Source: Vesta saturnalis | Taxonomy: Eukaryota; Arthropoda; Insecta; Coleoptera; Lampyridae | Direction: 5' to 3' | NCBI GenBank assembly: GCA_036346205.1 | Contig: JARFJB010002009.1 | Coordinates: 2,848,501-2,912,500 of the forward strand | DNA length: 64,000 bases | Shown here: positions 43,860-55,028 of the stretch, one piece after another | Layout: each line of letters begins with the position of its first letter | Numbering within the stretch: position 1 is the first letter of the stretch | The notes under the pieces: model-generated | Database searches by the model: none | What the model was told of the DNA's origin: nothing | The model's input: only the letters and a program-made list of their open reading frames with translations | Position numbers and translations under genes: made by a program

Positions 43860-44590
43860 CATAATCTACTATTAAGGTTCGCAACACAGAATATTTGAAT
43901 ATCGCCAATTCCTCGTGAACTACTAATTGGGCCGTCTTCAACTGCACATAGAATTTCTCCTGTTGAATGTGGTGGGGCGTCAACAATTTGGAACAAGGGG
44001 TCGACAATATTTAATAGATCACTTACCGAAATATCAAAATAGTAGAAGCTCCTAGAATAGACCGATAAGGTATATTCCCCAAGTATTTCTGCCTAAAGAG
44101 CAACGCGCTGTGCGTTTCAAGTAGAAGTAGGTAAGTTTGTAAAGTTCTGGAACAACACATTTTCGAGGTCACACATTTTCAAGATCCCATAATACCAAGA
44201 TTACACAATACCAAGGTTATACAACGCAACGTTTATACGTCAACATAATTACAAACGTCTCAATGTCACACAACTCAAAGGTGGTAGAACATTTAACAAA
44301 TGTCATCTCATACTAAGTTCATGGGTGTGCCCACGAATAGGTAGAAGAGGACCTATCGAATGGCCTACTAGGTCACCCGACCTAAACCCGTTGGATTTCT
44401 TTTTCTGAGGTTATCTCAAATCAAAAGTATATGTTGACAGGCCAAGCAATCTGGAGATATTGAAAGAGAAAATCAGAAGAGAAGTGCGTGCCATAAGTCC
44501 AAAAGTGAAAACGTACAAAGAGAGTTTATTTATCGCCTTGGCTATTGCCAAGCCGCAAATTGTGCACATTTTGAACATTTGATTTGATTT
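43860..44590 (+). pseudogene. Second Tc1/mariner-superfamily transposase relic, C-terminal part
   Basis: The plus strand reads, near 44350-44400, GRRGPIEWPTRSPDLNPLDF, the SPDL-type motif around the last catalytic acidic residue. It is followed by LKSKVYVDRPSNLEILKEKIRREVRAISPK (44410-44505) and, after a frameshift, YRLGYCQAANCAHFEHLI (44530-44583). The N-terminal helix-turn-helix and first catalytic Asp are not readable; the segment 43860-44330 is very decayed and only tentatively part of it. This differs from both other Tc1/mariner lineages in the window. Confidence 0.65.
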
Positions 44591-44636
44591 GTTGTTGTGT
44601 TTTTTGAATAAATTGTTCCTTTTGACAGAATACAAA

Positions 44637-44716
44637 TTACAATTGAACGTATCAACAATTAAGACCATATCAAGGAAGGTTGATATGGTCTTAATTGTTG
44701 ATACGTTCAATTGTAA
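44637..44716. repeat. Perfect hairpin, 37-bp stem, 6-base loop
   Basis: Arms 44637-44673 (TTACAATTGAACGTATCAAC...) and 44680-44716 are exact reverse complements around GGAAGG. It lies just 3' of the transposase relic. In a neighbourhood of decayed repeats, perfect pairing implies recent formation or active maintenance. Confidence 0.95.
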
Positions 44717-45027
44717 ATTCCTTGAGATCTGTTGACTTTAGGCATACGACATGCTACATGAGATTTACGCAGAATTCAAAGCAGATTCAGAAAGGAAATA
44801 AAAAACAGGTGTTTCCATTTGATAAAATCAAGTTGGTGGTCGTAACTTATTTTTAACTTATATACTTATATACAAAAAATATACAAAATTTTACCACTAA
44901 AAACCGCAGTCAAGAATAAAAATCGACCTGTCCTAGCGTTTCTCAAAAAACTAGACCTATGAACTTTAAACGAATTTAGACATAACTTCTGGGACTCATT
45001 GTATACAATATATGTATTATAAAAATC
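44717..45027. other. Spacer between transposase relic and Maverick region
   Basis: AT-rich; probably 3' flank of the transposase element on its left. A Maverick terminus was sought here and not found. Confidence 0.35.
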
Positions 45028-45625
45028 TTAATTGTCCAGATAGTACACTTCACCACAAAGAACGCATGAATCATCCTCATACACTTCGTGTAACATTGTT
45101 AGAGGTGCTCTACACGATGAACACCAGTATTGTGAGTGTGACATGTGCAACCTATCTCTCCCTATGTATATAGCGTCAATGATGCGGTAGTCACTTGGTT
45201 GTGGTGCTTCGTAGCATTCATAGCATAGATGCATGTGGCCATCAGGAAGGTAACGAGTGTGAAGTGCAAATGTGAGTGAATAATAGCATAAATTACCCAC
45301 AAAGGTATGATGGTAGAAGTATCAAATTCGTTAATCCAAGTTGGCGAATCATTTCGAATTCCACTGCACATCCTCATACACACATTCCTTAGTGCTTCTG
45401 TTGTGATAGAAGGTATTAGCCCCTTTTTTCAAACTGAGCCTAGTTCGGTATTGGTTCATATATTCTCTGCGCACTAAGATTAAACAGATATAATGGTTGG
45501 TAGCATTCACTAGACTCCCAATCGTTTTGTAATGGGATATTTGACATACTGATACTAAAGTTGCGCGTTGCTATGTGTGTGTAGTTATCCCTGTTCTTAA
45601 AGTAAGTATGACCATATACAGACAT
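45028..45625 (-). pseudogene. Unrecognised protein with three CxxC pairs
   Basis: The last 90 codons (45300-45028) are intact: CYEC at residues 26-29, CSSC at 60-63 and CVLC at 79-82 of that segment, ending VLCGEVYYLDN. Three CxxC pairs suggest one or two zinc-ribbon or treble-clef sites. Upstream, in a shifted frame, NVCMRMCSGIRNDSPTWINEF (about 45395-45333) reads naturally into it. An N-terminal piece (MSVYGHTYFKNRDNYTHIATR, 45625-45443) lies in a third frame, so the protein was probably about 190 residues with two frameshifts. I do not recognise the family. Position and orientation at the edge of the Maverick suggest an accessory gene, but it could belong to an adjacent viral or host insert. 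Confidence 0.5.
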
Positions 45626-45959
45626 ACGGGTCGGTAATCTTGTTGAATTCGTTGACGACCTCGTGAGTTTGCAGTGAAGTGGAACAGAAGGTGAAATAAC
45701 CTTGATGTGTGCGGTGAGAGAGAACCTCGAAACGGTGTGGCAGTCGAAGTCGCTTTAATTAACTTCAAAGGTGTTGTTGACGAGGTCGCCTTATTAACCT
45801 TATTAAATAGAGAACATATTACGTCAGTCTGTAGAAAAGGCGAAGATTGTGAGCGTTATAAACTTAAGTGAATGTCGTGATATATTAATTAATAATGTGC
45901 AGTATTTTCTAAATAAAGTAAATCGAAATGTGTTGGTGTCGGTCTGTCACCCCAATTCA

Positions 45960-46841
45960 GTTTTGAACCAGTCGTGAAATTTGGTGGATCAAAGAGTGAT
46001 GGTGTGGTGTTTGATAAGCAAGAATGGTACATACTTATGGACAATCAAGAAGTGTATAGAGCAGTTATGGGGACTTCTTAACATAATACGTTACCGATTG
46101 TATTTAGTACCTACCATGGAGTTTCCTGCATTTTCAATAAATTAATAAACGCTGCAGTGGAAATGCGTGATGTTAACATACATAAGTTAATATCTCCATT
46201 GCAAGATATCTATGATGCTAATTGTAGAATTTGACAAGGAGAAAATAAATATTGATGTAAAAGCCGTCAAAGCTGTAAAGTAGAAAAAGTGTGGGTAACG
46301 TGCATGTAGGGAATAGGAATAATAGTAATAAAAGTTAGCCAATATGTGGATGTGTTATAGTGCATAGTCGTGGCCTGAAGCTGTAAATTACGTTAGTGCA
46401 GTGCAAAGACTAAGTCAATTTCAGTAATTAAAATTTGATGCTGAATATGTAAAAGTACATGGAAGGGTTGATGGGTATTTAGATAATCTGGTATACAAGT
46501 ATGGTGGAGGAATACATCTTTGTGAGAAATACTTTCAATCGCTTGAAGACCGTGTAGAGTGTATTTATTACATGAAACGATTAATAGAAGACATTAAAGA
46601 AATATCATTGAAACAATTTGTAGACGAAATAGAACATTTACCGAATTATAATAATCAGATAACAACTCACCAACTGAAGGAGTACGTAGAATGGGAGTTG
46701 GTGTCTAGCCATGCATGAAAAGGAGAATGGGCAAAATTAGCTAGAGACGTTGCACGTTTTAAAAACAGTAACATAATTTCACCAAGCCTCGAAAATCAAC
46801 ATCGTGAATGTGTCTTTGTGAAACGTTTTAGAAGTATGTAG
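45960..46841 (+). pseudogene. Unrecognised Maverick cargo protein, about 290 codons, with stops
   Basis: Reading the plus strand, a protein-like text continues across several stops. EPVVKFGGSKSDGVVFDKQE, then WYILMDNQEVYRAVMG (45965-46078); then PIVFSTYHGVSCIFNKLINA and VEMRDVNIHKLISPLQDIYD (46095-46220); then a gap with frameshifts; then PEAVNYVSAVQRLSQFQ, a TAA, and a 96-codon open stretch (46428-46715: YVKVHGRVDGYLDNLVYKYG, FQSLEDRVECIYYMKRL); then TGA and 40 more codons to TAG. It is a soluble, charged, probably helical protein without a signal peptide or known motif. I do not recognise it. Its place next to the integrase, on the opposite strand, suggests Maverick cargo. Confidence 0.55.
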
Positions 46842-47024
46842 CATTTTGTGTATATATTAATATAATTAAAAGTTAAAATTACGTAATTATATTACAGTAG
46901 GTAGATGTAAACATACATAACGTATTATATAATATTCTTGTCAGAAATTCATGAATTGTTAGAGTTATCAAACCCAACCACTTAACGATAGTTTTATTTC
47001 CTTGACGTCGTATTACACGTTCAA

Positions 47025-48073
47025 CTAGGTGAATGACAGGATATTTAACACTTTTAAGTTCTGGCTCATAGAAACGTCCTTGGGCGTCTTGATCTCGTTA
47101 TCACGTAAATGTGTAAGTGATTGCGCTTGAACGTTTTGCTCTGATGATATTTGAAAGACTTCATAACCCCAATTCGGTGTGCAACCCTTAGATAATATGC
47201 TTTTATCTTTACTAATACGTACATAATCACCCGTTTTAAATTTAGGTGTTTTACGGTTAAGAAGTTTATGACACTTTAAATTTTTCAAAATAACTGCAGC
47301 GTTCTTTTCCATTACATCTATAGGTTTATATCTGGTGGTTCTATGCTTTCTTGAATTATAATCAGCAATCATTTGAGGCAATATTGATAACCATTATAGG
47401 AAATTTTTATGCTGAATATTTTCCACATTATTGTTTTAAGGGTGTGATTTACACTATGCTACTTTTCAAGTTGGAATAACTACTGTAATGATTGATACTA
47501 AATTTCTTGGTTACTTTTTTTGAATTATGCATTATAAAACTCCGTTGCCATATCAATTTGTATATGTTTAGGAGTTCTTTGCGAACAAGACAGAAGTTTA
47601 TTCATTACATCCGCGACTAGTTTACCATTCTCGCGTTTGATGGGAAAAGTACAGCCATATTTAGAAAACGCATTTATTATTACTAAAATGTATAGAAATC
47701 CTTCATTTATCCGAGCATAAGGTATCATTTCCTATAAATCGGCTTGAAATAGAACATTTAAACCTTTGAGTCGCGGAAAATTTATTCTTGCTTGTTTGCG
47801 CAGTTTTTCAACAAAATCAGATTTACTCATTTTGTGACATTGGATTTTAGTAAAATCTCTATAATGAATGAATTGTTTTGTAAATTTGACACCTTCTAGT
47901 ATTATAAGTTGCATAAGAGCTTCCTTACGTATAGTTTGATTAACTAGGGACAGTGCCACGTCCAGAGTAGACAATCCACTTGAAGATGGAGAACTCGAGG
48001 TGACCACATACAATGTACTATTGTACCTCTGCGTATGGAAACAAATACTTGTTCTCTGTGCCCAGTGGAACAT
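47025..48073 (-). pseudogene. Maverick integrase relic
   Basis: A retroviral-type (rve) integrase inserts Maverick DNA and makes the 6-bp duplication. On the minus strand: MSKSDFVEKLRKQARINFPR and KGLNVLFQADL (47829-47732), start of the core with the first catalytic D in QAD; MIPYARINEGFLYILVIINAF (47728-47665); HIQIDMATEFYNA (47565-47525), the second D; a frameshifted stretch carrying NHYSSYSNLKSSIV, where the catalytic E belongs; and MIADYNSRKHRTTRYKPIDV with FKTGDYVRISKDKSILSKG (47381-47190), the C-terminal chromodomain-like/SH3 part. At least three breaks (near 47730, 47520 and 47390). Frame 48073-47833 upstream is in phase but shows no known domain and may be unrelated. Confidence 0.85.
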
Positions 48074-48118
48074 CTACTGTCTTCTTATGCAATAGACCTT
48101 GTAAATGTAAAATGCGTT

Positions 48119-48764
48119 CTAAGTTGTAATTACATAGTGCTGTATTTGTACAACGCAAAAGTCATTGTATTGCTGTAGATCACTATTTCTGTATTCCGTT
48201 GTCACTTTTTTAAATAGTAGTTTATATAATCCCAGAGTTCCATCATAGTTTAAAGATGATCCCTCAGGAAAAGTGACAATAAAACTCTGTCCAACAAGGT
48301 CTAGCTCAACATCACCAATAAAAACTGTCTCTTCTCCGGGAATAAAGTGTACACCGTATGTTAAGTCACACTCGTCTTCGGGATCTCTAAATATACCTTC
48401 GACATAATATTTTGGCAATCCTTCATACTGATTAACGTTGTAAAGTAGGAATTCCAACCTCGTCGTCATGAGTGTTATCAGCAATTACAGTTTCTTCTGC
48501 AGCTTTTGAAATGGTGTCAGCGGTTTTAGGTGTATAATGTTTCGTGTGCAGTGGCCTCAGATTTTCCGAATTCTGGTGCAAAGAGTTCAGCTTTGATGAG
48601 GGAAGCATCATTTTTCGTCATTAAATGTTTTAGTGGTTGTGTTATAGGTTTAAAGTGTGCCTCCATTTCACGTTCAGTAAGTGCAGTATCTTCTATTAAA
48701 ATCAGTATATTACTGTTGCACGCTTGCGGGCACGCAAAATGACTTGCACTAAGCGCCTCTCCAT
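48119..48764 (-). pseudogene. Maverick-associated protein of unknown function
   Basis: The second half, 48484-48119, is open for 121 codons. It includes LPKYYVEGIFRDPEDECDL, TYGVHFIPGEETVFIGDVEL and GTLGLYKLLFKK, a layout I associate with a small protein family widespread in insect and chelicerate Mavericks (function unknown). The N-terminal half begins at ATG 48764 (MERRLVQVILRARKR) and after a frameshift reads TEREMEAHFKPITQPLKHL (about 48675-48620), a charged coiled-coil-like helix; a stop lies near 48535. Total about 215 codons. Family association is from memory of the motif pattern, not a search. Confidence 0.65.
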
Positions 48765-49076
48765 TATCACTGCATGTTTACACTAATATTACAGTATTTA
48801 TAATGCAGTATAACAGTCAAATGCCTTACGGAAATGACCGGCATTAAAGTCGCCTTCTTTATCAATCACGAGAAATTCGAATTTGTCACGCCAGCAACGG
48901 AAACATAAAGTCTTTAAATCTATCAAGTGATATATCTACATTAACGTGATCATCATACACATGCTTAAGGTTAGTGTGATTTTGTAAATTCGCATTATCA
49001 CGTATAGTAGTGAACTATCAGTAAATGTTCTATGAAGTGTTCCTCTCGGTGAAATAGGAAGAAAAAAAGTTTTGGA
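48765..49076. other. Divergent intergenic region in Maverick
   Basis: It lies between the minus-strand gene at 48764 and the plus-strand ORFs from 49077, so it would have carried divergent promoters. Some protein-like text is hinted at (frames around 48830-48960) but I cannot assign it. Confidence 0.35.
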
Positions 49077-49377
49077 TTGATTAACACCTTAATAAATAAA
49101 CTACCCGTGGAGTTATATGTACCTGGCTACATATACTGTAGACCGAGTACTCGTTTACTTCAACTTCAACCCACCCATTTTTGTTATAACGGCAGGACTA
49201 TATTTAAAGAAAATATGGTGTCGCGGTATAATTCAACTACATCTAAACAGGGCAAGTCAAACTATAAAAGAGCGAAGTGTGGTAATGCGAGGGTCAGTAG
49301 ATGTTCGTCGATCCAAAGCATTGACAGCTCAGAATAGAACATACTTCAAACATCTTGGTTTTACAGTAATCCAATGA
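49077..49377 (+). pseudogene. Maverick small ORFs: phospholipase-like start and basic C-terminus
   Basis: ATG at 49077 starts MINTLINKLPVELYVPGYIY, then CRPSTRL. The PGYxYCGPxTxL pattern is that of the phospholipase A2-like proteins found in Mavericks and some parvovirus-like capsids; here the loop Gly is Arg. The frame then shifts. A second frame (49117-49377) ends with a basic segment (SVDVRRSKALTAQNRTYFKH) followed by LGFTVIQ, resembling a small basic Maverick protein encoded just before the capsid gene. Either one chimera left by deletion or two overlapping relics. The last stop, TGA at 49375-49377, overlaps the capsid ATG as ATGA. Confidence 0.45.
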
Positions 49378-51000
49378 GTATACTAAACGTTAACGAAAAA
49401 GTTGATAATGCTACAGTAAATTCCGAACTGCACACCCATCAGCCATATACTACGAGATTTGGAAACAACGATGAAATCAGAATACCCATTTAGGAAGATA
49501 TGTTCATTTTACCATCAGAAAGATATGCCTATGTAACAGGAAGATTGTTAGGAAGTTACAGGTAAAATATTGTAAAACCCTTAAAGTTCTATGAGTATAC
49601 TTCAACACCCATGGGTACAAATTTTAGCTACTTAACAGTTTGGGTAGTAACTAGAAAAATTTGTGCCTTATGCTCAGTCGTAGCTTAAAGTGGGCCAGCT
49701 TCATAAAATTATCGATTTGCCTAATTGACCAACAAATATTTAGATGTACCTAAATATGTTCGCTTTAAAATCGGGGTTGCTTCTTCCTGAAACTAATTAT
49801 TAAATATTCGGACGCCAAATTGTTTTTAAATATGGAATAAACAAGTAACCCAATATACAATAAAGTTAAAAGAAAATTTCTAGAATAACAAATTTTATTA
49901 CACAACCTATATTTAATTATAAACGAAAATATCTTAATGCTAACGTTAGTAACGTTATAAACTAATGAATAATTAACATTATGAGTAATTAATGGAATCA
50001 GAATACCTTATTCTTGGTCACACTGTAGATAACGAAATGGCTACATGCTGGGTTAGCGTTTTGGAAAGTGTTGCGTAATATTACTTCAGGGTTAAAATAA
50101 ATCTGGATTTGTATGCTTTGTAATTCCCAAATGAATAAATTTGCAGGATTAAGGGGTTTTAGAATACCACTTCCCATTAACGCAGGTGATTACCTCACTC
50201 TTGATCAATCGTACTAATACCGTAAATTGGATTAACGGTAAAGTAATTAATTACGTAGATGTGTATAAACGTGTGAAAAGTAATAGTAAAGGTAAAGTTA
50301 AAGTAAAAATTAAAAACTAAAAGGCAAAAGTAAAAGTACCTGAAATGCAAACGTCTCAAACATTGTAAAATAACTTTATATAACTCACCGTAAAATTTAC
50401 AACACTTTTAATAAAAAATATTTAACAGAGCAAAAATGTATGCTCTTCTACTTTTCAGTATCGCACAAAAAACGATGCTCACAAAAGGTCTTGGCGCATG
50501 AACATGTCTGAAACTCAATGTGCAAACGACATGCGTGGAAGGCTCCACTTTAAATAAGTAAACTATGTTTTATGCAGCTATGATATGCAGCACGCATGGC
50601 ACGAAATGTACGTTAGTTGCCTACAGAGAGGTGAATTGTTAACAATACGTTCGAAGTTTGTTACAATATATTGGAAGGTTCCACACATCATTCCAGCATT
50701 AGAGGAGGGATTGGTGTTAACGAAGCACATTAATAAAAATGTGAATACTCCAGTAGCATTTAGAAGCTTGGAAACACATGTATCCAGCCGTTCGAACAAC
50801 AGATAAACATACATGGGCAAACAAAACAGCTACAAGTATAGAAACACCTAGATACCTAGATATAAGTAGATTCGATAAATGTGCACTAAAGAATATTAGG
50901 GTGTTCCTTATCCGTATGGTAATTTAACCCTTAAATTCTTACAGTTGCATGTTTGCAACCACCAACCTTTAATGAGATACTTTACCTCAGGAATGACATA
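49374..51000 (+). pseudogene. Maverick major-capsid-like gene relic
   Basis: ATG at 49374 overlaps the preceding stop. The first 60 codons read HQPYTTRFGNNDEIRIPI, a stop, then MFILPSERYAYVTGRLLG, the N-terminal strand pattern of the double jelly-roll capsid protein of Mavericks. The centre (49570-50570) is scrambled, with one readable stretch MNKFAGLRGFRIPLPINAGD (about 50131-50190). The C-terminal part returns at 50590-50960: FVTIYWKVPHIIPALEEG, NTPVAFRSLE, and after a frameshift TDKHTWANKTATSIETPRYL and a PYGNLTLKF-like strand. Several stops and frameshifts; no intact capsid is encoded. Length and order match the roughly 500-codon family. Confidence 0.65.
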
Positions 51001-51158
51001 TTAACTGAATTCATACTTTGCGTATTCACTACAACTCGTTTAATATATAAGTTAATATTTTCTTCTCGTAGAGGGCACTGTATGCTGGCATTTTATACTT
51101 ATTTATTATCAGTCGTTCAAATAACCACATGTGTTTAGTGTACAAGTTGAAGTGATTA

Positions 51159-51161
<3 letters not shown>

Positions 51162-51219
<58 letters not shown>
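51162..51219. repeat. (AT)n microsatellite
   Basis: Pure AT run followed by GTGTGTG, between the capsid relic and the piggyBac. Confidence 0.95.
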
Positions 51220-51227
<8 letters not shown>

Positions 51228-51402
51228 ATAAACTGTTTCAAAGAATACGTTTTTTGTGGTATGTAGTTTTAATATACGTGAAGCGCATGAATAAAAAATT
51301 TCCATCACTCACAATTTTTATCAGAAACCTATTGTTGTAAATATGCAACATCATGCACGTTTTTCATATTTTTGATTTTCAATGATGTAGTATTGCAACA
51401 TT

Positions 51403-53019
51403 GTGCATTTAGAAAACGTTGTTGTTTGTTCTGCAGACCGCTTATATACCGAACCTAGCATGAACGGTGATAAGGAACGGCCATTGACTATTGACTACTG
51501 GTCAGAGAGCGAAGACGGTTTATATTATTCTGATTTTGATATCATCGCTGATCCAACATATAATCCAGAAGTATCAACTGTTGTAGAAACTGCTCCCACT
51601 GAAGAGTTCGTAAAAAATGAGGAGAACGATCCTGAAACTCATAATAGTGATCAGGAAAATAATGAAGAAATTATATGTAAGAATAATTCTAGAAAAAATA
51701 AGAATTTATCGAAGAGGAATGTGTTATGGAGGCATCAATCTCTATGTATGAATGACTTACAATTATCATTTCATGGCGATACTCATTTACCTCCTTACAG
51801 TTTTTATAAATATTTTTTCCCTAATGAACTTATAGACAGAATTACAGAAGAATCAAATTTATATGTTACACAACAGAACTCAAATAATAGTACGTGTTTG
51901 ACTGCAGACGATATTAGGCAATATATGGGCATCTACTACTACATGTCAGTAGTTGATTTACCAAGTGTGAGATCGTATTGGAGCGCAGATTTAGGACACG
52001 ATCGTATTAGAACTGTGATGCCTGTGGATAAATTGAGAAGATACGACGTTATATCCACTTCAATGACAACTCAAAGCATTTAGCACCAAAGTGAGACACT
52101 TTATGAAACAGTATCTCCCAATGAAGCCTCACAAGTGGGGTTTTATATTCTTTGTGTTGGCAGGAGTGTGAGGATTTGCTTACCATTTTGAAGTGTATTC
52201 TGGCCAAGAACAGACCACCTAACGAACCAGATATTGGTGCGTCTGCTAATATTGTTATTCGTTTAGCCAGTATTATTCCCACAAATCAAAATTATAGACT
52301 CCATTGTGATAATTATTTCACGTCATTGGAGCTAGCATCATACTTATCTAAAAGAGGTATATACTCTCTGGGTACCATTCGACGTAACCGCATTCCAGAT
52401 TGTAAGTTGCCTTTTGAGATAGACGTTAAAAAAGAGAAACGAGGCATGTCACCACTATTGATGGCGTTGACATATCAACTCAATTTGGAAAGATAACAAA
52501 TATGTTACTCTCCTCTCAACGTATGCTGGAAAAGAACCCATCACTACAGTGAAACGCTTTAACAAAAAGGAAAAAATTATGGTTGATGTTGTGCAAAATA
52601 TAATCGACATGTGGGTGGAGTGGACCTTTTGGACAGTTTCATCGGAAGATATCGCATTACTCTAAAAAGTAGAAAATGGTACATGCGAATCTTATACCAC
52701 CTGTTAGATTTGAGTACGGTCAATGCTTGGATGCTCTGTAAAAGAGGTAGACCCAGCACTAGTTTAGAGCAAGAAATCTAAGCAAAAAGGCGAAGGCCAA
52801 ATGTGCAGCATATTCCTCCTCAAGGTGTTCGAGTAGATCAAGTTGGACATTGGCCAATCCTTACTGAGAAGAGAACTCTTTGTAAATACCCACATTGTAA
52901 AGCTTTACTGATATCATTTGCGAAAAATGTGGTATTACTTTGTATGTGAACAAAACAGTTATCTTTTGCAACGTGAAGCTATTGAACTATGTAAACACCA
53001 TAACAATTTTAATAGATAA
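51403..53019 (+). pseudogene. piggyBac transposase relic
   Basis: The first 226 codons (51403-52083) are open. An acidic N-terminus (DKERPLTIDYWSESEDG) precedes the PYSFYKYFFPNELIDRI domain and YMGIYYYMSVVDLPSVRSYW, which mark the conserved DDE_Tnp_1_7 fold. The alternative Met at residue 20 may be the true start. After a stop and frameshift near 52082, YRLHCDNYFTSLELASYLSK (52289-52347) carries one catalytic Asp. After another break, HVGGVDLLDSFIGRYRITLK (52608-52667) carries the last one. The first Asp (in a G-V-x-Y-D-x-type motif) is not readable around 52150. The C-terminal Cys-rich domain is partly visible (RTLCKYPHCKA, then after breaks LCKHHNNF). It lies inside the Maverick. Termini and TTAA duplication not identified. 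It resembles domesticated PGBD-type proteins, but the stops exclude function. Confidence 0.85.
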
Positions 53020-53689
53020 GAAGAAAATCTCCGTTTAAATAGGTTTTGGCATCTTATAATTAAAAAAAAGCATAATGATACGTCTTAATTTTGATTTTAA
53101 TTTTAAATTTTGGTATGTCTAGGTTTTTTGCTGTTTTTCCTAGACCTTGAAGCAAATGCTTTACCAATTATATGTTAAATTACCACAGCACTATAATTTA
53201 ACATAAGTAGTTGAAATTAAGATTAAAATTAAAAATTACAAAAAACGTTCTGCATTATGATTTTCATTGTTAATAACACTTGCACTTATTGATAAAGATA
53301 TCTCTTTGTTAGATTTAACTGTACTATTTTATTTGATGTCATGTTTATATTTGTGAATGATTCTATCGTTTTGAAATTGAAGTTTTTTACAACTTTACTC
53401 TTACATCATAACTTGATTAAATTTTGTTAAATGTGTTTTTTGGCTGACATTTGTCATTGTTAGCTTTCGCCGTAGGGAGTGTTCTGATTTGTCTTCTTTA
53501 ACGCAGTTTAACAATATTTAATTTTTAAGGACCTAGTTATTCTTTACTAAAATTTAATTTTATAGTTGGCTTTATATGTTTCTCAAACTGTTACATTAAT
53601 AGCAGGCTGATGTTTATGTTTTAATTTTTAATTTTTAATTTTTCAACTTTGACAAAATTTTTTACATCTTCAACAATTTTTAACAGATA
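53020..53689. other. AT-rich DNA between piggyBac and hammerhead-like repeat
   Basis: Contains repeated TTTTTAATTTTTAA near 53625 and inverted pieces TTATATGTTAAAT/ATTTAACATAAGT (53168-53204). No gene. Confidence 0.4.
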
Positions 53690-53830
53690 TTACTACTGAT
53701 GAAGATAACTGCAAGTGTTATCGAAACGTTTAGATTGTATAATTTAAAATACATGATTTAAAAAAACCCAAAGAGATAAGTATTTTATTATGTGTGATAA
53801 TGGTGAAAGTTTACATTTTCAAAAGAAATA
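53690..53830 (+). ncRNA. Retroelement repeat with hammerhead-ribozyme-like core
   Basis: CTGATGA (53696-53702), one extra A, a perfect 6-bp stem GATAAC/GTTATC (53704-53709 and 53717-53722) with loop TGCAAGT, then GAAAC (53723-53727) followed by GTTT. CUGAUGA-stem II-GAAA is the hammerhead catalytic core. AAACGTTT is self-complementary, so stem III could form only between two copies, as proposed for the minimal hammerheads of Penelope-like elements. The extra A at the stem II junction departs from consensus. The following 100 bp (ACCCAAAGAGATAAGTATTT, then GGTGAAAGTTTACATTTTC) match the inverted copy at 57140-57300. Ribozyme activity is inference. Confidence 0.45.
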
Positions 53831-54304
53831 ATTGCTTCAAATCATTTCATAAATAAAATTGAAGTTATATTGTTTTTGCACAATATTGCAAAAGTGCAAC
53901 GACAACATTTTTCAAATAAATACTGTAAATTTTTTTGTAAAATTTTGTTGCATCTTTATTTCCTATTTTACATTTCGGACATAAAAATAATTTATTACTG
54001 GAAAAATAAAAAATCATGCATTTTAGAGTTAAACGTTAATTATGATAACAATTGCTTTGCTACATTGTATGAAATGTCATACTATTAAACAGATGGACAA
54101 CCATTCCTAACATCCAATCAATTTACGACAGTTGATTGTGGTAGACTGCTCGAATCAAAAAGAGGCATTACACTCTAAAGCAGTGCTACTTCGAGAATAA
54201 TTCGAAACAACGGCCAACATACCATCCAATACGACAGCATATTGTGTTATGCTTCGATATTGTTTAGTTACGTACAACCAAAGAAATGAGACAGTTATAA
54301 TACG

Positions 54305-54598
54305 ATGTCCGTCATAGTAGATGTACCAGACTTTAAGATTTCAAAAGCTTTTACACAGAAAGAACTTTAAATTTTTCATGCAACACAAATAAACACCACC
54401 AACAGATGCTATCTACAAGGTTAGAGAGAAAGCGGATTACTTCAGAAGATTTGTGACCCAGTCCGTTACGTTATTGAACTTGATGAATATGTTGCGCCTT
54501 CCGCTTTGAAACCAGTTTGTTACTAGCATTGTCAATCATTATGTCTCTGTGCTCTGTCTAAGGTATACTATTTGTACGATAAGTATGTAATGCCGTAA
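54305..54598 (+). pseudogene. Maverick-associated small ORF relic
   Basis: The plus strand starts MSVIVDVPDFKISKAFTQKE, breaks, then reads ADYFRRFVTQSV and, one frame over, VIELDEYVAPSALKPVC (about 54470-54525), then ALSKVYYLYDKYVMP before TAA. This N-terminal VDV/FKI and late ELDEYPALK-like pattern recalls a small protein that recurs in insect Mavericks, possibly nuclease-like; function unknown to me. About half its expected length is lost. It lies between the capsid/piggyBac block and the polymerase. Confidence 0.45.
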
Positions 54599-54889
54599 AT
54601 CTTGCACACTTAATAAAAATTGTAAATACTAGTTTTGTTTTTTTTTCTACATATTACATAATAATAATTTATCTTCAGTAGTATTATTAAATGAAGATAA
54701 ATATTTTTCTTAGTTTTATTATGAAGACAATATATACATATAGCACAAGATTAGCAAGTGTCAGAACGGAAACTTTCTAGCCTTTGGATCATGAACCTGG
54801 CAACCTTCAGTAGACCGCTTGAAGAAATTATCCAATGCCCCATGCCAATGTTGAATACGTATCGCTTACTCGATACCGATTGTCAACCT

Positions 54890-54892
<3 letters not shown>

Positions 54893-54945
<53 letters not shown>
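54893..54945. repeat. (AT)n microsatellite
   Basis: Pure AT run downstream of the polymerase relic's 3' end. Confidence 0.95.
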
Positions 54946-54947
<2 letters not shown>

Positions 54948-55028
54948 TGTAAGGCCGATCTAAACACGAGCATTTTACACATTATTGTTTTATCAGACGC
55001 CTCTGCAACAGTGTTGTAGTCTACTTCC

